Assembly: GCA_947627445.1 (NCBI GenBank)
Contig: CANQWA010000001.1
Span: 62,001-126,000 of the forward strand
Direction: 5' to 3'
Source: an uncultured Ruminococcus sp.
Lineage (GTDB): Bacteria > Bacillota > Clostridia > Oscillospirales > Ruminococcaceae
Length of the DNA stretch: 64,000 bases
In this document: piece by piece, positions 44,396 through 53,150 of the stretch
Position numbering within the stretch: the stretch's first letter is position 1
How the letters are laid out: each line of letters begins with the position of its first letter
Made by a program: the position numbers and the translations under genes
Notes under the pieces: generated by a model
The model's input: the letters and a program-made list of their open reading frames with translations, nothing else
Told to the model about the DNA's origin: nothing
Database searches by the model: none

Positions 44396-45322
44396 TTAAC
44401 TCTCTGGTATGACAGGATTCCCCAGGATCACTGGCTCTAATTCCAGCCGGTAGCCTGTTTTTTCCAGAACTGTCTGCTGCACAAAGCTGCAAAGCTCCAG
44501 CACGTCAGCACAAGTCGCCCTTCCGGTATTGACCACAAAACCGGCATGTTTGGTGCTGATTTGTGCATCACCCACACTTGCACCCTTCAGACCGCATTGG
44601 TCAATGAGGAATGAAGCATAGCTTCCCACCGGGCGTTGAAAAGTACTGCCTGCACTGGGGAGTTCCAGAGGCTGCTTTGCCCTGCGCCGTCCCATCAGCA
44701 ACGTCATTTTCTCTTTGATGGCACTGTAGCTGCCCTTTTCCAACGCCATAGTCACGCCAAGGATGATCATGTCGCTGTCCCGAAATATGCTGCTGCGATA
44801 ACCAAGCTTCATTTCCTCACGGGGAATCGTCACAATATTTCCATCCGGCAGCATACATTCTGCCGAAATCACAATATCTTTCATTTCACCGCCGTAAGCG
44901 CCGGCATTCATATAAAGTGCGCCTCCTACCGTACCGGGAATGCCAGCCAGACATTCCATACCGGTGAGAGACCATTCCAGCGCAGTATTTCCTGCTTTTA
45001 CCAGCATTGCACCGGACTGGCAGTGCATGATGGTATCTTTTATGGTGATTTTCGAAAAATCCCGTCCAAAATGTAGGATCACGCCGGGATAACCGCTATC
45101 GGCAGCGAGAATATTGCTGCCGTTTCCCATGATCACATAGGGATAGTTCTGATCACGGCAGAGCCTGAGTACCTGTGCAAGTGCTTCCGGACTGTTGATG
45201 TGTACCATCGCACCGCAAGCACCGCCAATACGGAATGTCGTGTGATTCCGCAGCGGCTCTGCAAACTGTACATCACAGTCGTTTGCTTGACAGACTGCAA
45301 TGAGTTGATGCCAGTTATTCAT
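44396..45322 (-). CDS. murB: UDP-N-acetylenolpyruvoylglucosamine reductase
   Basis: NADPH-dependent second step of UDP-MurNAc synthesis for peptidoglycan; 308 aa. The FAD domain has MGNGSNILAADSGYPGVIL and GIPGTVGGALYMNAGAYGGEM; the active-site serine lies in PSAGSTFQRP as in Gram-positive type MurB, and YRSSIF is present. ATG 45322 has GGAG. A CTGTAC-N6-GTACAG palindrome lies 20 bp upstream. It belongs to the conserved hprK-murB-rapZ-whiA neighbourhood. Confidence 0.96.
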   Translation of the reverse strand: MNNWHQLIAVCQANDCDVQFAEPLRNHTTFRIGGACGAMVHINSPEALAQVLRLCRDQNYPYVIMGNGSNILAADSGYPGVILHFGRDFSKITIKDTIMHCQSGAMLVKAGNTALEWSLTGMECLAGIPGTVGGALYMNAGAYGGEMKDIVISAECMLPDGNIVTIPREEMKLGYRSSIFRDSDMIILGVTMALEKGSYSAIKEKMTLLMGRRRAKQPLELPSAGSTFQRPVGSYASFLIDQCGLKGASVGDAQISTKHAGFVVNTGRATCADVLELCSFVQQTVLEKTGYRLELEPVILGNPVIPES

Positions 45323-45448
45323 GTTTTTGTCTCCAATACGTTCTGTACTTGTACGTACAGTTAATATTTATAGGATTATACTTGTCATTTTCTATCTGCT
45401 GTTTTCTCTGAATCCGTCTGCATGATCACTGTACAGACGAATTCTCCA

Positions 45449-46408
45449 TTAAAACGCATCGTAATTCTTTACAACTTCTTTGGATTCCATATCCAGTCCA
45501 AGCTGATCCAGCAGCTCAGTAGCAGCATTATAGCCCATCTTTTTCTGGCGGTTATTCATGGCAGCAACTTCCAGAATGACAGCCAGATTTCGTCCAGGCT
45601 TGACCGGAATGGTCAGCATCGGTACTTTGACGCCGAGAATGGTGGCAAACTGGGTATCTACGCCCATACGGTCATAAATCTTTTCTGGATTCCACTGCTC
45701 CATTTCCACGATTAATTCGATCTTTTCCGTGTTCTTAACCGCACCGATACCAAACAAACGGCGTGCATTGATGATACCAATGCCGCGCAGTTCCAGAAAA
45801 TGCCGGATGTTATCCGGAGAACTGCCAACAAGACTGATATTGGAAACTTTACGGATTTCTACTGCATCATCTGCCACAAGGCGATGTCCACGCTTGACCA
45901 GCTCAATGGCAGTTTCACTTTTACCGACGCCGCTTTCACCGGTGAGGAATACGCCCTCGCCGTAGATCTCGATCAGTACGCCATGACGTGTAACACGGGG
46001 AGCAAGATTCAGATTCAAGAATGCAATAAGACCGGCAATAAAATTGGAAGTGCTTTCCTTACTTCTCAGCAAAGGCACACCGTATTTTTCTGCCAGATCC
46101 CGCATTTCCGTAAAATACGGCAGCTCACGTGCAATGATCAGAGCTGGAATATGACGTGACATCAATGCGTCCAGCCGCTGCAATCTGGTTTCCTCATCCA
46201 CGGTAGAAAGATAGGCAAACTCCATCTTTCCAATGATCTGCATACGCTCTGGATTAAAGTATTCATAAAAGCCCATGAGCTGTAAGCCCGGACGGGTGAC
46301 GTCATTTTCGTTGATAAGAATACTCGACGGCTCTTTCGGCATAAAAATCGTTTCCAGATTGAATTCCTGGATGATCTGCTCGAGAGTTACTGAAAATTTT
46401 CCAGCCAT
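45449..46408 (-). CDS. hprK: HPr kinase/phosphorylase
   Basis: Phosphorylates HPr on Ser46 and so controls carbon catabolite repression and PTS activity in Firmicutes. 319 aa. The N-terminal domain (1-130) is followed by the kinase domain with P-loop TGESGVGKSETAIELV, VADDAVEI, and the signature ELRGIGIINARRLFG. ATG 46408 has AGGAG. It is translated after the DUF4015-like gene with a 19-nt gap, probably one transcript from the rpe promoter. Confidence 0.97.
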   Translation of the reverse strand: MAGKFSVTLEQIIQEFNLETIFMPKEPSSILINENDVTRPGLQLMGFYEYFNPERMQIIGKMEFAYLSTVDEETRLQRLDALMSRHIPALIIARELPYFTEMRDLAEKYGVPLLRSKESTSNFIAGLIAFLNLNLAPRVTRHGVLIEIYGEGVFLTGESGVGKSETAIELVKRGHRLVADDAVEIRKVSNISLVGSSPDNIRHFLELRGIGIINARRLFGIGAVKNTEKIELIVEMEQWNPEKIYDRMGVDTQFATILGVKVPMLTIPVKPGRNLAVILEVAAMNNRQKKMGYNAATELLDQLGLDMESKEVVKNYDAF

Positions 46409-46427
46409 ATTGGCTCACTCCTTTAAT

Positions 46428-47582
46428 TTATGGTAATTCGCTTCTGACGAATCCGTACAGCTGCCCTTCATACTGCTCAGCCATATCATCTTTTTGTCCC
46501 CAGATCTGTAAAGATCCATTATCGGCAATCCACAGAGAAATTTCCGGCATCTGCTGATAAATGGCATCCGCCTGACTGCTGTCATCCGCACAGATTACTG
46601 CACCGGAATCCGGCAAACCATTCTGAAATGCTTCTTCTGTGCCGTCAAGAATGCCCTGTGCATCTACTTGAGGCAGCAGAGGAACGCCTCCGGCATTTTT
46701 TGCCAGCTGTTCCAGCAGCTGAAACAGCACATCGCCTCTGGCGGGATCTTTCACCTTGTCACCGAGATAATTCAGGTCTGTTTCCCGGAAACGGGGAAAA
46801 ATCAGATCACTGCACCAGATCTCTGCAAAACCGGCATCTGCCATCTCTGTGATCAGATCTGACAAATACTGACGGGCAGATTCACTGAACGGACTAATCC
46901 AGGGCTTCCCCCCGGCATCCTTTTTGTTGTCCAGCCAACGGCTTCCGTCATCTACAGTCAGATACCCTGCCTGAGGATCGCCGTCCGGCACAAGATTGTC
47001 ATAGAGCAAACTACAGGAAGCAATTGCACCGCAGCCATTTTCTCTGGCAATGCGGACAATATCTGAAGCAGTCAGTGTTCCCTGCTCTGCGCCGCAGGTT
47101 TTTGCCAGTGCAACCTCGGAATCATAGAGTATCACACCGCCCTGCACTTTCATAGGGATGACTGCCATCTGCATTTCCGGTACGTTCAGTTTTGCCGCAG
47201 CAATGGCGGCGTTTAGGGTATCAGCGTTTTCCAGTGCGGTTTCCGGCAGGCGCACGGCATATTGAATTTCCCTGACAACCGGCTCTGTGACCACTGGTGT
47301 TGTCACAACAGTAGTCGTAGAAAGTGCCTGTTCCAGTGCAGAGGGCGGATAGCTTGCTGTCTGCGTTTCCGGCATTGTTGTCTGTGCCGCGGATTCTTCC
47401 TGAACATCGTCTGTTCTGTTCATTTCCAGAATGGGCTTTGCAATGCTGTAGCCCACAGTACCGATGATACCAGCCACCACAAAGGTGAAACAAACAGACA
47501 GTACACCGCGCAGAGGACTGCCCTTGCGCCGGCGTTTCTTTTTGGAATAGATGTGTACCTTTGGCTCTCGTCTTGTCTGCAT
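46428..47582 (-). CDS. Membrane-anchored DUF4015-like putative glycosidase
   Basis: Predicted extracellular protein of 384 aa, anchored by one N-terminal helix (about 25-50) after a basic stretch (KKKRRRKG). A Thr/Val-rich linker (about 60-105) leads to a TIM-barrel-like domain (about 105-384). The segment WISPFSESARQYLSDLITEM, then GFAEIWCSDLIFPRF, matches the DUF4015 putative glycosyl hydrolase pattern, but the usual acidic D-Y-V-R-F-P end is altered to DLIFPRF, so activity is uncertain. It lies between rpe and hprK with 8- and 19-nt gaps. Confidence 0.65.
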   Translation of the reverse strand: MQTRREPKVHIYSKKKRRRKGSPLRGVLSVCFTFVVAGIIGTVGYSIAKPILEMNRTDDVQEESAAQTTMPETQTASYPPSALEQALSTTTVVTTPVVTEPVVREIQYAVRLPETALENADTLNAAIAAAKLNVPEMQMAVIPMKVQGGVILYDSEVALAKTCGAEQGTLTASDIVRIARENGCGAIASCSLLYDNLVPDGDPQAGYLTVDDGSRWLDNKKDAGGKPWISPFSESARQYLSDLITEMADAGFAEIWCSDLIFPRFRETDLNYLGDKVKDPARGDVLFQLLEQLAKNAGGVPLLPQVDAQGILDGTEEAFQNGLPDSGAVICADDSSQADAIYQQMPEISLWIADNGSLQIWGQKDDMAEQYEGQLYGFVRSELP

Positions 47583-47590
47583 GATACTCC

Positions 47591-48268
47591 TTAATCCACA
47601 GCGCTGAGTTTTACAGCCTGTTCACGAATGGCATCCATAGCGGCACGGGGATTTGCCTGCCGGAACAAATAGCTGCCGATGACCAACAGATCTGCCCCCG
47701 CCCGGATCACATGAGGTGCTGTATCCGCATTGATACCGCCGTCTACCTGTATCCGGTAATTTAACCCATATTCATTTTTATAGGCAGAAAGCCCTTCTAC
47801 CTTTTTCACCATATGCCAGAGAAAGGACTGTCCTCCGAAGCCCGGTTCTACCGTCATGACCAGAATCACTTCCACCTGATCCAGATAAGGAATCACTTCT
47901 TCCCAGGGTGTGTCCGGCTTAATGACAATGCCTGCCTGCGCACCTGCTTGGTGGATGGCTTCGATGGTTTTCACCGGGTCGCTTTTGCTTTCCAGATGAA
48001 ACGTGACAAGATCTGCACCAGCCCGGACAAAACGCTCTGCATAGCAAAGCGGTTCTTCGATCATCAGATGGACATCCATGAACATGCCGGTTACATGATC
48101 CAACGCCTCCAGAACCGGCAGCCCAAAGGTAATATTCGGCACAAAGTGTCCGTCCATCACATCAAAGTGCAGCATGTCTGTACCAGCTTGCTCCAATCCG
48201 TCGATCACGTCTGCCAGATTTGCCATATCTGCGCTTAAAATAGAAGCAGAGATTTGAATTTTTCTCAA
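47591..48268 (-). CDS. rpe: Ribulose-phosphate 3-epimerase
   Basis: Interconverts ribulose 5-phosphate and xylulose 5-phosphate in the pentose phosphate pathway; 225 aa. Landmarks are SASILSADMANL, HFDVMDGHFVPNITFG, DVHLMIEEP, VMTVEPGFGGQSF and VDGGINADTAP. The start appears to be TTG at 48268, with AAGGAG about 12 nt upstream; no in-frame ATG precedes the conserved N-terminus. It is first in a unit with the DUF4015-like gene and hprK. Confidence 0.95.
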   Translation of the reverse strand: MRKIQISASILSADMANLADVIDGLEQAGTDMLHFDVMDGHFVPNITFGLPVLEALDHVTGMFMDVHLMIEEPLCYAERFVRAGADLVTFHLESKSDPVKTIEAIHQAGAQAGIVIKPDTPWEEVIPYLDQVEVILVMTVEPGFGGQSFLWHMVKKVEGLSAYKNEYGLNYRIQVDGGINADTAPHVIRAGADLLVIGSYLFRQANPRAAMDAIREQAVKLSAVD

Positions 48269-48352
48269 GTGCTTGTTCGCTCCTTATACCACATATTGGT
48301 ATGCATCCGAAAAACATTGCCCCGTCCTCAGCGCATACAATCTCTATATAAC

Positions 48353-48381
48353 ATTATATAATAAATCTGACAGTTCGTCAA
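48353..48381 (-). promoter_or_regulatory. Promoter of rpe-DUF4015-hprK
   Basis: Minus strand TTGACG (48381-48376), 17 nt, TATAAT (48358-48353). Confidence 0.75.
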
Positions 48382-48483
48382 TAGCGATTTTTCCGGTTTT
48401 ACGGATTTTTTTGAGTTTGATGCCATTGATTTTTTCCATTATATGGAATAACAAAAAATTTCGGGTTTTTCTGCAAAAAAAGC

Positions 48484-48512
48484 TGGACAATTCACTTAAA
48501 ATCGTGTATAAT
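48484..48512 (+). promoter_or_regulatory. Promoter of the candidate small RNA
   Basis: TGGACA (48484-48489), 17 nt, TATAAT (48507-48512), on the plus strand with no protein gene on that strand downstream. Confidence 0.7.
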
Positions 48513-48518
48513 AGTAAG

Positions 48519-48650
48519 GGTACTATTGTAGCCGCTGTGAAATGAAAGGTTTTCCAGAATATGATGCCTTACTCTGGCGGCACAGCTTCCGAATATTCAG
48601 TTGCGTATAGAAAACTGCCTCCGAGATGCACACCGGAGGCAGTTTTCGTC
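48519..48650 (+). ncRNA. Candidate small RNA of about 130 nt
   Basis: A consensus promoter, then about 130 nt, then a 14-bp terminator stem (48610-48647). The body can fold with GCTGTG/CACAGC closing an inner CCAGA/TCTGG stem. A 22-codon frame (ATG at 48542, MKGFPEYDALLW...) is present but no ribosome-binding site precedes it. It does not match tmRNA, SRP RNA or RNase P as I know them. It could also encode a short peptide. The remaining 48651-48829 stretch shows nothing I can name. Confidence 0.45.
48610..48647. terminator. Terminator of the small RNA unit
   Basis: GAAAACTGCCTCCG, loop, CGGAGGCAGTTTTC. It can also serve the UPF0145 gene in the other direction, about 180 nt after its stop. 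Confidence 0.75.
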
Positions 48651-48829
48651 TACTATAGGAATATGTTCATAAAAAAATGGTCGCCTTTTCGAGCGTCCTT
48701 TTGTTCATCACAAAGCGAAAAAGGAAAAGCATACTGCCGTATGGTGAACTTTTTCAACGCGGTCCGCAGTAAAATTGGCGGAAAAACCGTGCATTGTATT
48801 TTTGTGAAAACACGATCTGGAATCCATTC

Positions 48830-49141
48830 CTAATTCAGCTTCACCGCTGTACCGTATACAGTGATCTCAGCTGCACCGCCCATAATAGCAGAGGTAGCAT
48901 AAAGCACACCTACAATGGCATCTGCACCATAATGAGCAGCCTGTTCCATCATCCGTTCTTCTGCAATCTGACGTGCCTTGTTCATCATGTCGGTATAGGA
49001 TTTCAACTCACCGCCTACAATGGTCTTCAAGCTCTGTCCGATATCTGCAATGGCATTTTTACTCTGTACGCAACTCCCCTTTACTAAGCCGATGACGGTA
49101 TAGGTTCTTCCTGGGATCTGTTCGATCGTTGTCAACAACAT
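48830..49141 (-). CDS. UPF0145 (YbjQ) family protein
   Basis: Conserved protein of 103 aa, UPF0145/YbjQ family, function not known. It has the family pattern TTIEQIPGRTYTVIGLVKGSCV, SYTDMMNKARQIAEERMMEQA, YGADAIVGVLYATS and ITVYGTAVKL. ATG 49141 has AGGAGG. It is a single gene with its own consensus promoter. Confidence 0.9.
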   Translation of the reverse strand: MLLTTIEQIPGRTYTVIGLVKGSCVQSKNAIADIGQSLKTIVGGELKSYTDMMNKARQIAEERMMEQAAHYGADAIVGVLYATSAIMGGAAEITVYGTAVKLN

Positions 49142-49195
49142 AAATCATTCCTCCTGAAAAGTATATCGCTTTATTGCACAACTGCGCATAATATA

Positions 49196-49224
49196 ATTAT
49201 AGCACGGTATGAAATCGCTGTCAA
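49196..49224 (-). promoter_or_regulatory. Promoter of the UPF0145 gene
   Basis: Minus strand TTGACA (49224-49219), 17 nt, TATAAT (49201-49196). Confidence 0.85.
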
Positions 49225-49288
49225 GTTTGTCAGAAAAAATCTGAGAATTTGTTCTCAAAGAAAAAATGTACGAGTTTTGTCGAACATA

Positions 49289-49650
49289 TTTTCAAATCCA
49301 TAGGAATATGTTATAATGAATCTGTGAGAGCAGCGCTGTACGCTGTTTCAATCAAGAAAGGAGCTATGCCATCTGCAAAATTACCATCAGCAAATGTTCT
49401 CTGCCGCAGCACTGACCTGTGCCACATTGCGGCAGGAGCAAATCCAGCAAACATCCTTGCATGCAGCGGACGTTTCCCGCACTCGCCAGGCAGAACAAAC
49501 GGCGTCTGACATCTCCCTGCATTATTTGCACCGTCCAGTCATTTTACGGAGAATGTCTTACAGCAGCCGGACAGTTTCTGCACCATGAGAATCTGTTCAT
49601 ACGCCCCATACATTAGACCTCCTCAAAAACTGAAGAGGTCCACGGATTCC
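49289..49650 (+). other. Orphan transcription unit with small overlapping frames
   Basis: A promoter-like TTTTCA, 17 nt, TATAAT (about 49289-49317) is followed by AAAGGAG near 49359 and by short frames in all three registers (ATG 49366, 47 codons; ATG 49394 region, 64 codons; another to 49616). None resembles a family I know, and the best Shine-Dalgarno is only 2 nt from its ATG. A GACCTC...GAGGTC hairpin and the terminator at 49652 follow. It may be a small-protein gene, an RNA or a decayed gene. Confidence 0.35.
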
Positions 49651-49651
49651 C

Positions 49652-49692
49652 AAAACCGCCGTACTCCAAAAATGGAATACGGCGGTTTTGCC
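49652..49692. terminator. Bidirectional terminator of the alaS-PHP operon
   Basis: AAAACCGCCGTACTCC, short loop, GGAATACGGCGGTTTT. It lies 16 nt after the PHP gene stop on the minus strand and also ends the plus-strand unit before it. Confidence 0.85.
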
Positions 49693-49707
49693 TTTACTGT
49701 TCCGGGC

Positions 49708-50577
49708 TTATCTTTCATTCTGATTCTGGTGCAGGGCAATTTTCTGTGATAGGCGCTGTACAATATTCTCATCCGTCACGCAAAGCGAGCCTTGAACACC
49801 GGTTCCCATCTGAATGTCTGGTTTTACTTTCGGTCCGTGATAATCTGAGCCGCAGGTGACAAGAAGATCATATTTTTCTGCAAGCCGAAGATAAAAAGCC
49901 GTCTGCTCCGAGGTGTGCAGGCTGTAATATGCTTCGATTCCGGAAAGCCCTTGCTGCCGCAAAGAAACCACCAAACTGTCCAGTTCAGTATCCGGCAGCC
50001 TGACCTGATGGGGATGCGCCAGAACTGCAATGCCCCCGGCTTCTTGTATAATACGGATACCTTTTTCCGGTGTCGGCTTGGGACGTTCTACATTGGCGTA
50101 ATATTCTGGCGTTGTAAGATAGCGGTCAAAAGCATCTGAAACAGAACTGGCATACCCTTTTTCTGCCAGTGCTCTGGCAAAATGAGGTCTGCCGCTGGAA
50201 CGCCCTTCGTTATACGCTTGTACCTCTTCCAGAGTCAGGGAAACACCGCAGCTGTTCAGATACTGTATCAGACGCAGGCTTCTTGACTGGCGGTTTTTCG
50301 CATGCTTCTGGCAGAATTCCTGTAGGCTTTTGCTGTCCGGATCAATGCCATAGCCAAGAATATGCAACTCACCTGCTCCTTTTACACTGATCTCGATGCC
50401 GGAGAAACAGGTGATACCGTATTGCAATGCAGCTTCCTTGGCTTCTGCAATGCCGGAAGCCGTATCGTGATCCGTAATTGCCATAGCAGTAATACCGGCA
50501 GAAGCTGCCATGCGGACGATTTCTGTCGGAGAAAATTGTCCATCAGAGCGTTTTGTATGTAAATGCAAATCGATCAT
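49708..50577 (-). CDS. PHP domain phosphoesterase (TrpH/RNase AM-like)
   Basis: Metal-dependent phosphoesterase of 289 aa; relatives (TrpH/YciV) hydrolyse 3',5'-bisphosphates or trim RNA 5' ends. The PHP metal ligands are in DLHLHTKRSDG, ITDHDTASG, GIEIS, LAHPHQVRL and TCGSDYHGPK. I chose ATG 50577 (MIDLHLHT), 8 nt after GGGGAG; closer upstream starts crowd the site. It is the last gene of the long operon, overlapping the preceding stop region. Confidence 0.9.
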   Translation of the reverse strand: MIDLHLHTKRSDGQFSPTEIVRMAASAGITAMAITDHDTASGIAEAKEAALQYGITCFSGIEISVKGAGELHILGYGIDPDSKSLQEFCQKHAKNRQSRSLRLIQYLNSCGVSLTLEEVQAYNEGRSSGRPHFARALAEKGYASSVSDAFDRYLTTPEYYANVERPKPTPEKGIRIIQEAGGIAVLAHPHQVRLPDTELDSLVVSLRQQGLSGIEAYYSLHTSEQTAFYLRLAEKYDLLVTCGSDYHGPKVKPDIQMGTGVQGSLCVTDENIVQRLSQKIALHQNQNER

Positions 50578-50582
50578 ATGCA

Positions 50583-51737
50583 TCACTCCCCATCACGGAA
50601 TAAATCGGTAAAACTATCACTGTCAGCAAAAGTATCCGCATCACAGAGCACCAAAATCTGACTATAATCCGAAGGATCTGTCAATTCCTTTAACGGAAGG
50701 CTGGCGTTCTCCACATCGACAATGCAGATCTCGCTGTAATGCTGAATGAAAAAAGGTATCATGCAGTCTGCACTGGAATCCTCGAGCAGCAACAGCTTTT
50801 TCTGGCTGTCCAGACTGGTTCGGATCGTCAGCATATCATACTCTGCTCCCAAATAAAATTCATAAGGATCGGCATATTCTTCCGATGCCGTATACATGCT
50901 GCGGCTTTCTTCTGTGCCATCAGAAAGCTGCGCCGTCATTTCCTGGATGACGATACCGCTGTCACAGGTATAGATATCGAGGATGTCCGGCGTGACGTCT
51001 TCATAAAGACATGCATCATACAGACTGCCCCGGAATGTACCGGCATGGGTCACTGCAAACTGATCATAGGAAATGGGGGCAAAGCCCATTTTTCGGATGG
51101 CATTCCGATATACACAGTATGCCCCGTAGCATGTCCAGCGAGGATCGGTGCGACAATAAATGTAATCATCTGTGGCAGTAAACAACACATGATATACGTC
51201 AATTTTCCGGATCGGCGAGGTCAATTCCCGATAAAACATCTCGATATCTTCTGTCTGCGAAGGACAGGAAACACCGCCGGGCAGTTCGGAAGCATAGAAC
51301 TCCGCAGCAGAGGGCACAGCGATTACACACATGGGGATCTGGCTTTCCCGATAAAACGCACTCAGCAAACCGGAGGTTTCTTTCAACTTTTCTCGGTTCA
51401 GGATTTCCGGATGCTCCAGCAGCCGGCTTTTTGTGACATAAACATTTCCCGAAAGGTTGCCGCCCACAGAGACCGTCCAGTCTGTTTTGGCACGTACAAA
51501 AAAGCTGTGCCAGACAGAGCTTTCAGTCAGATGATCGTCCAAAAGCTGTTGAACGGATGCAGTAACAGTTCTGTCTTTGGCAGGCAATCGGCTGTGGGAA
51601 AATAATCCGGTGACCACGGTCAGCAAGCCAAAAACTGCAAACAAGATCCACAGCACAAAGCCGTTAGTCTGCTGCACGATGCGCTGCTGCTGTTCCGGAG
51701 AACGCAGCAGATGGCGGGCAAGACGTTTTACTTTCAT
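50583..51737 (-). CDS. AlgX/AlgJ-like (DHHW) protein with altered active-site motif
   Basis: Membrane-anchored extracellular protein of 384 aa, with one N-terminal helix (about 26-48) and an AlgX/AlgJ SGNH-like domain (about 60-380). It matches the DHHW family in layout (a CVIAVPSAAEFY block, then RTD..WT..GAY), but the DHHW motif reads Asp198-Pro199-Arg200-Trp201, so both histidines are lost. It directly follows an MBOAT that also lacks its catalytic histidine. The pair may be inactive or do something other than acetyl transfer. ATG 51737; gap of 19 nt to the MBOAT gene. Confidence 0.75.
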   Translation of the reverse strand: MKVKRLARHLLRSPEQQQRIVQQTNGFVLWILFAVFGLLTVVTGLFSHSRLPAKDRTVTASVQQLLDDHLTESSVWHSFFVRAKTDWTVSVGGNLSGNVYVTKSRLLEHPEILNREKLKETSGLLSAFYRESQIPMCVIAVPSAAEFYASELPGGVSCPSQTEDIEMFYRELTSPIRKIDVYHVLFTATDDYIYCRTDPRWTCYGAYCVYRNAIRKMGFAPISYDQFAVTHAGTFRGSLYDACLYEDVTPDILDIYTCDSGIVIQEMTAQLSDGTEESRSMYTASEEYADPYEFYLGAEYDMLTIRTSLDSQKKLLLLEDSSADCMIPFFIQHYSEICIVDVENASLPLKELTDPSDYSQILVLCDADTFADSDSFTDLFRDGE

Positions 51738-51756
51738 GTTTCTTCCTCTTCCTCCC

Positions 51757-53124
51757 CTATAGCATCAATTGAAATGTCATTGTATCTTCTGTCATCAGCA
51801 CGGCAATACAAGCCAGCAGCAGGACAATGATAGCAAGTACCGTCAAAGGCGCCTGTATCCGCCGGAACCAGAGCTTATCGCTGATATTCTGTATAATCTT
51901 CCGCCAATTTCCCGAAGCGGCATATAAACCAACCACCAGCGCCAGCCAGTCGCTGCGAAGCAGGTACAGGTCAGAATCCGTCAGGGTAAAATGCTGCATA
52001 TTCCGGAAATACATTCCCACTGACGAGAGATCCGGCAGTACCAACAGCAATATGCTGCCGCAGAGAAGAAATATCGTCAGAATATGATGCGCCACCGGAT
52101 AGCGGATATGCTTATTAGCCCCTGCGGCATGTTCCACACAGATACATAAACCGATGAAGATGCCCCATATCAGAGAAGTCAGTCGGAATTGATACCAAAG
52201 CCCGATGCAGCCCCATGTGGCAAGCACAGCAAGATTGCGTGTCAGCATGCTTCTGGTGCGGAACTTTCCGCCCACATAATGAGAAAACCACTGTACTACT
52301 GTTCGGTTGAACGTCTCGGAAAACCGGATCACAGTGGGAAATAAAGCAGACTTTCCATAACTCTCCGGCAGCCGGAAGCCAAAGCAAATCGCCAACCCTA
52401 CCGCCATATCGCTATAACCGGAAAGCTCCAGAAAGAGCGCTGTTAGCTTTGCCAGTAATCCGACCCAGAGCATGAATACGGAGTAAGAGGCTTCTGCCTG
52501 TACAATCCCATCAAAAAGCAGGGCGAGGGGCTGCGCCAAAAGCAGATTCTTGGACAAACCGATTACAAACCGCATCATCCCTCCGCCAATCTGTTCCATC
52601 GAAAAGCTGACCGGGCAGGAGGATCGCTGCGCAGACCGATAAGAAACCACGGGTCCCATCAGCAGCCTGGGAAAAAACAGCATGTACAGGAATAACCATA
52701 CCGGGCGGCGTTCCGGCATAATTTTTTTATTTCGGATATCGGCACAATAGCCCATGCCCTGTAAGGCAAAAAACGCCAGTCCCACCGGATAAAGTCCTCT
52801 GCCGGAAATAAACTTTCCCTCTGTGCCCTGCACCCAGTCACTTCGTAAAAGCAGCAGCGTTCCCAGAAAGATTAAAATGACTCCCGTCATCAACAGCCCA
52901 GATAAGAACCTTCTGGGTTGAAGGTGTCCCAGAAGCAGTCCTGCACCATAAGTAAACGCTGTCAGCAGCAATAATACCATCGCCGCAACAAATCCGCCGC
53001 TTAGTAAAAAGATCAGACTGATTCCCAGCATAACAGAATGCTTCTGACGTGCGGGCGTCAGATGATATACCGCCAGTGCCACCGGCAGAAATAGAAAGAT
53101 AAAGCTGAATGATGCAAATTGCAT
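51757..53124 (-). CDS. MBOAT family protein lacking the catalytic histidine
   Basis: AlgI-like membrane protein, 455 aa, opening MQFASFSFIFLFLPVALAVY in the normal AlgI manner with about 11 helices. However, the WRRWH region reads FNRTVVQWFSHYVGG, and the invariant GLWHG reads GLWYQ, with Tyr311 in place of the catalytic His. The intact homologue at 7107-8513 has His284 and His324 at these sites. The fold looks complete and there is no frameshift, so it is probably expressed. ATG 53124 has AGGAG. It lies in the alaS operon between the DUF4093 gene and the AlgX-like gene. Confidence 0.82.
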   Translation of the reverse strand: MQFASFSFIFLFLPVALAVYHLTPARQKHSVMLGISLIFLLSGGFVAAMVLLLLTAFTYGAGLLLGHLQPRRFLSGLLMTGVILIFLGTLLLLRSDWVQGTEGKFISGRGLYPVGLAFFALQGMGYCADIRNKKIMPERRPVWLFLYMLFFPRLLMGPVVSYRSAQRSSCPVSFSMEQIGGGMMRFVIGLSKNLLLAQPLALLFDGIVQAEASYSVFMLWVGLLAKLTALFLELSGYSDMAVGLAICFGFRLPESYGKSALFPTVIRFSETFNRTVVQWFSHYVGGKFRTRSMLTRNLAVLATWGCIGLWYQFRLTSLIWGIFIGLCICVEHAAGANKHIRYPVAHHILTIFLLCGSILLLVLPDLSSVGMYFRNMQHFTLTDSDLYLLRSDWLALVVGLYAASGNWRKIIQNISDKLWFRRIQAPLTVLAIIVLLLACIAVLMTEDTMTFQLML

Positions 53125-53150
53125 GTGTATACTCCTGTTGATATGATAGA

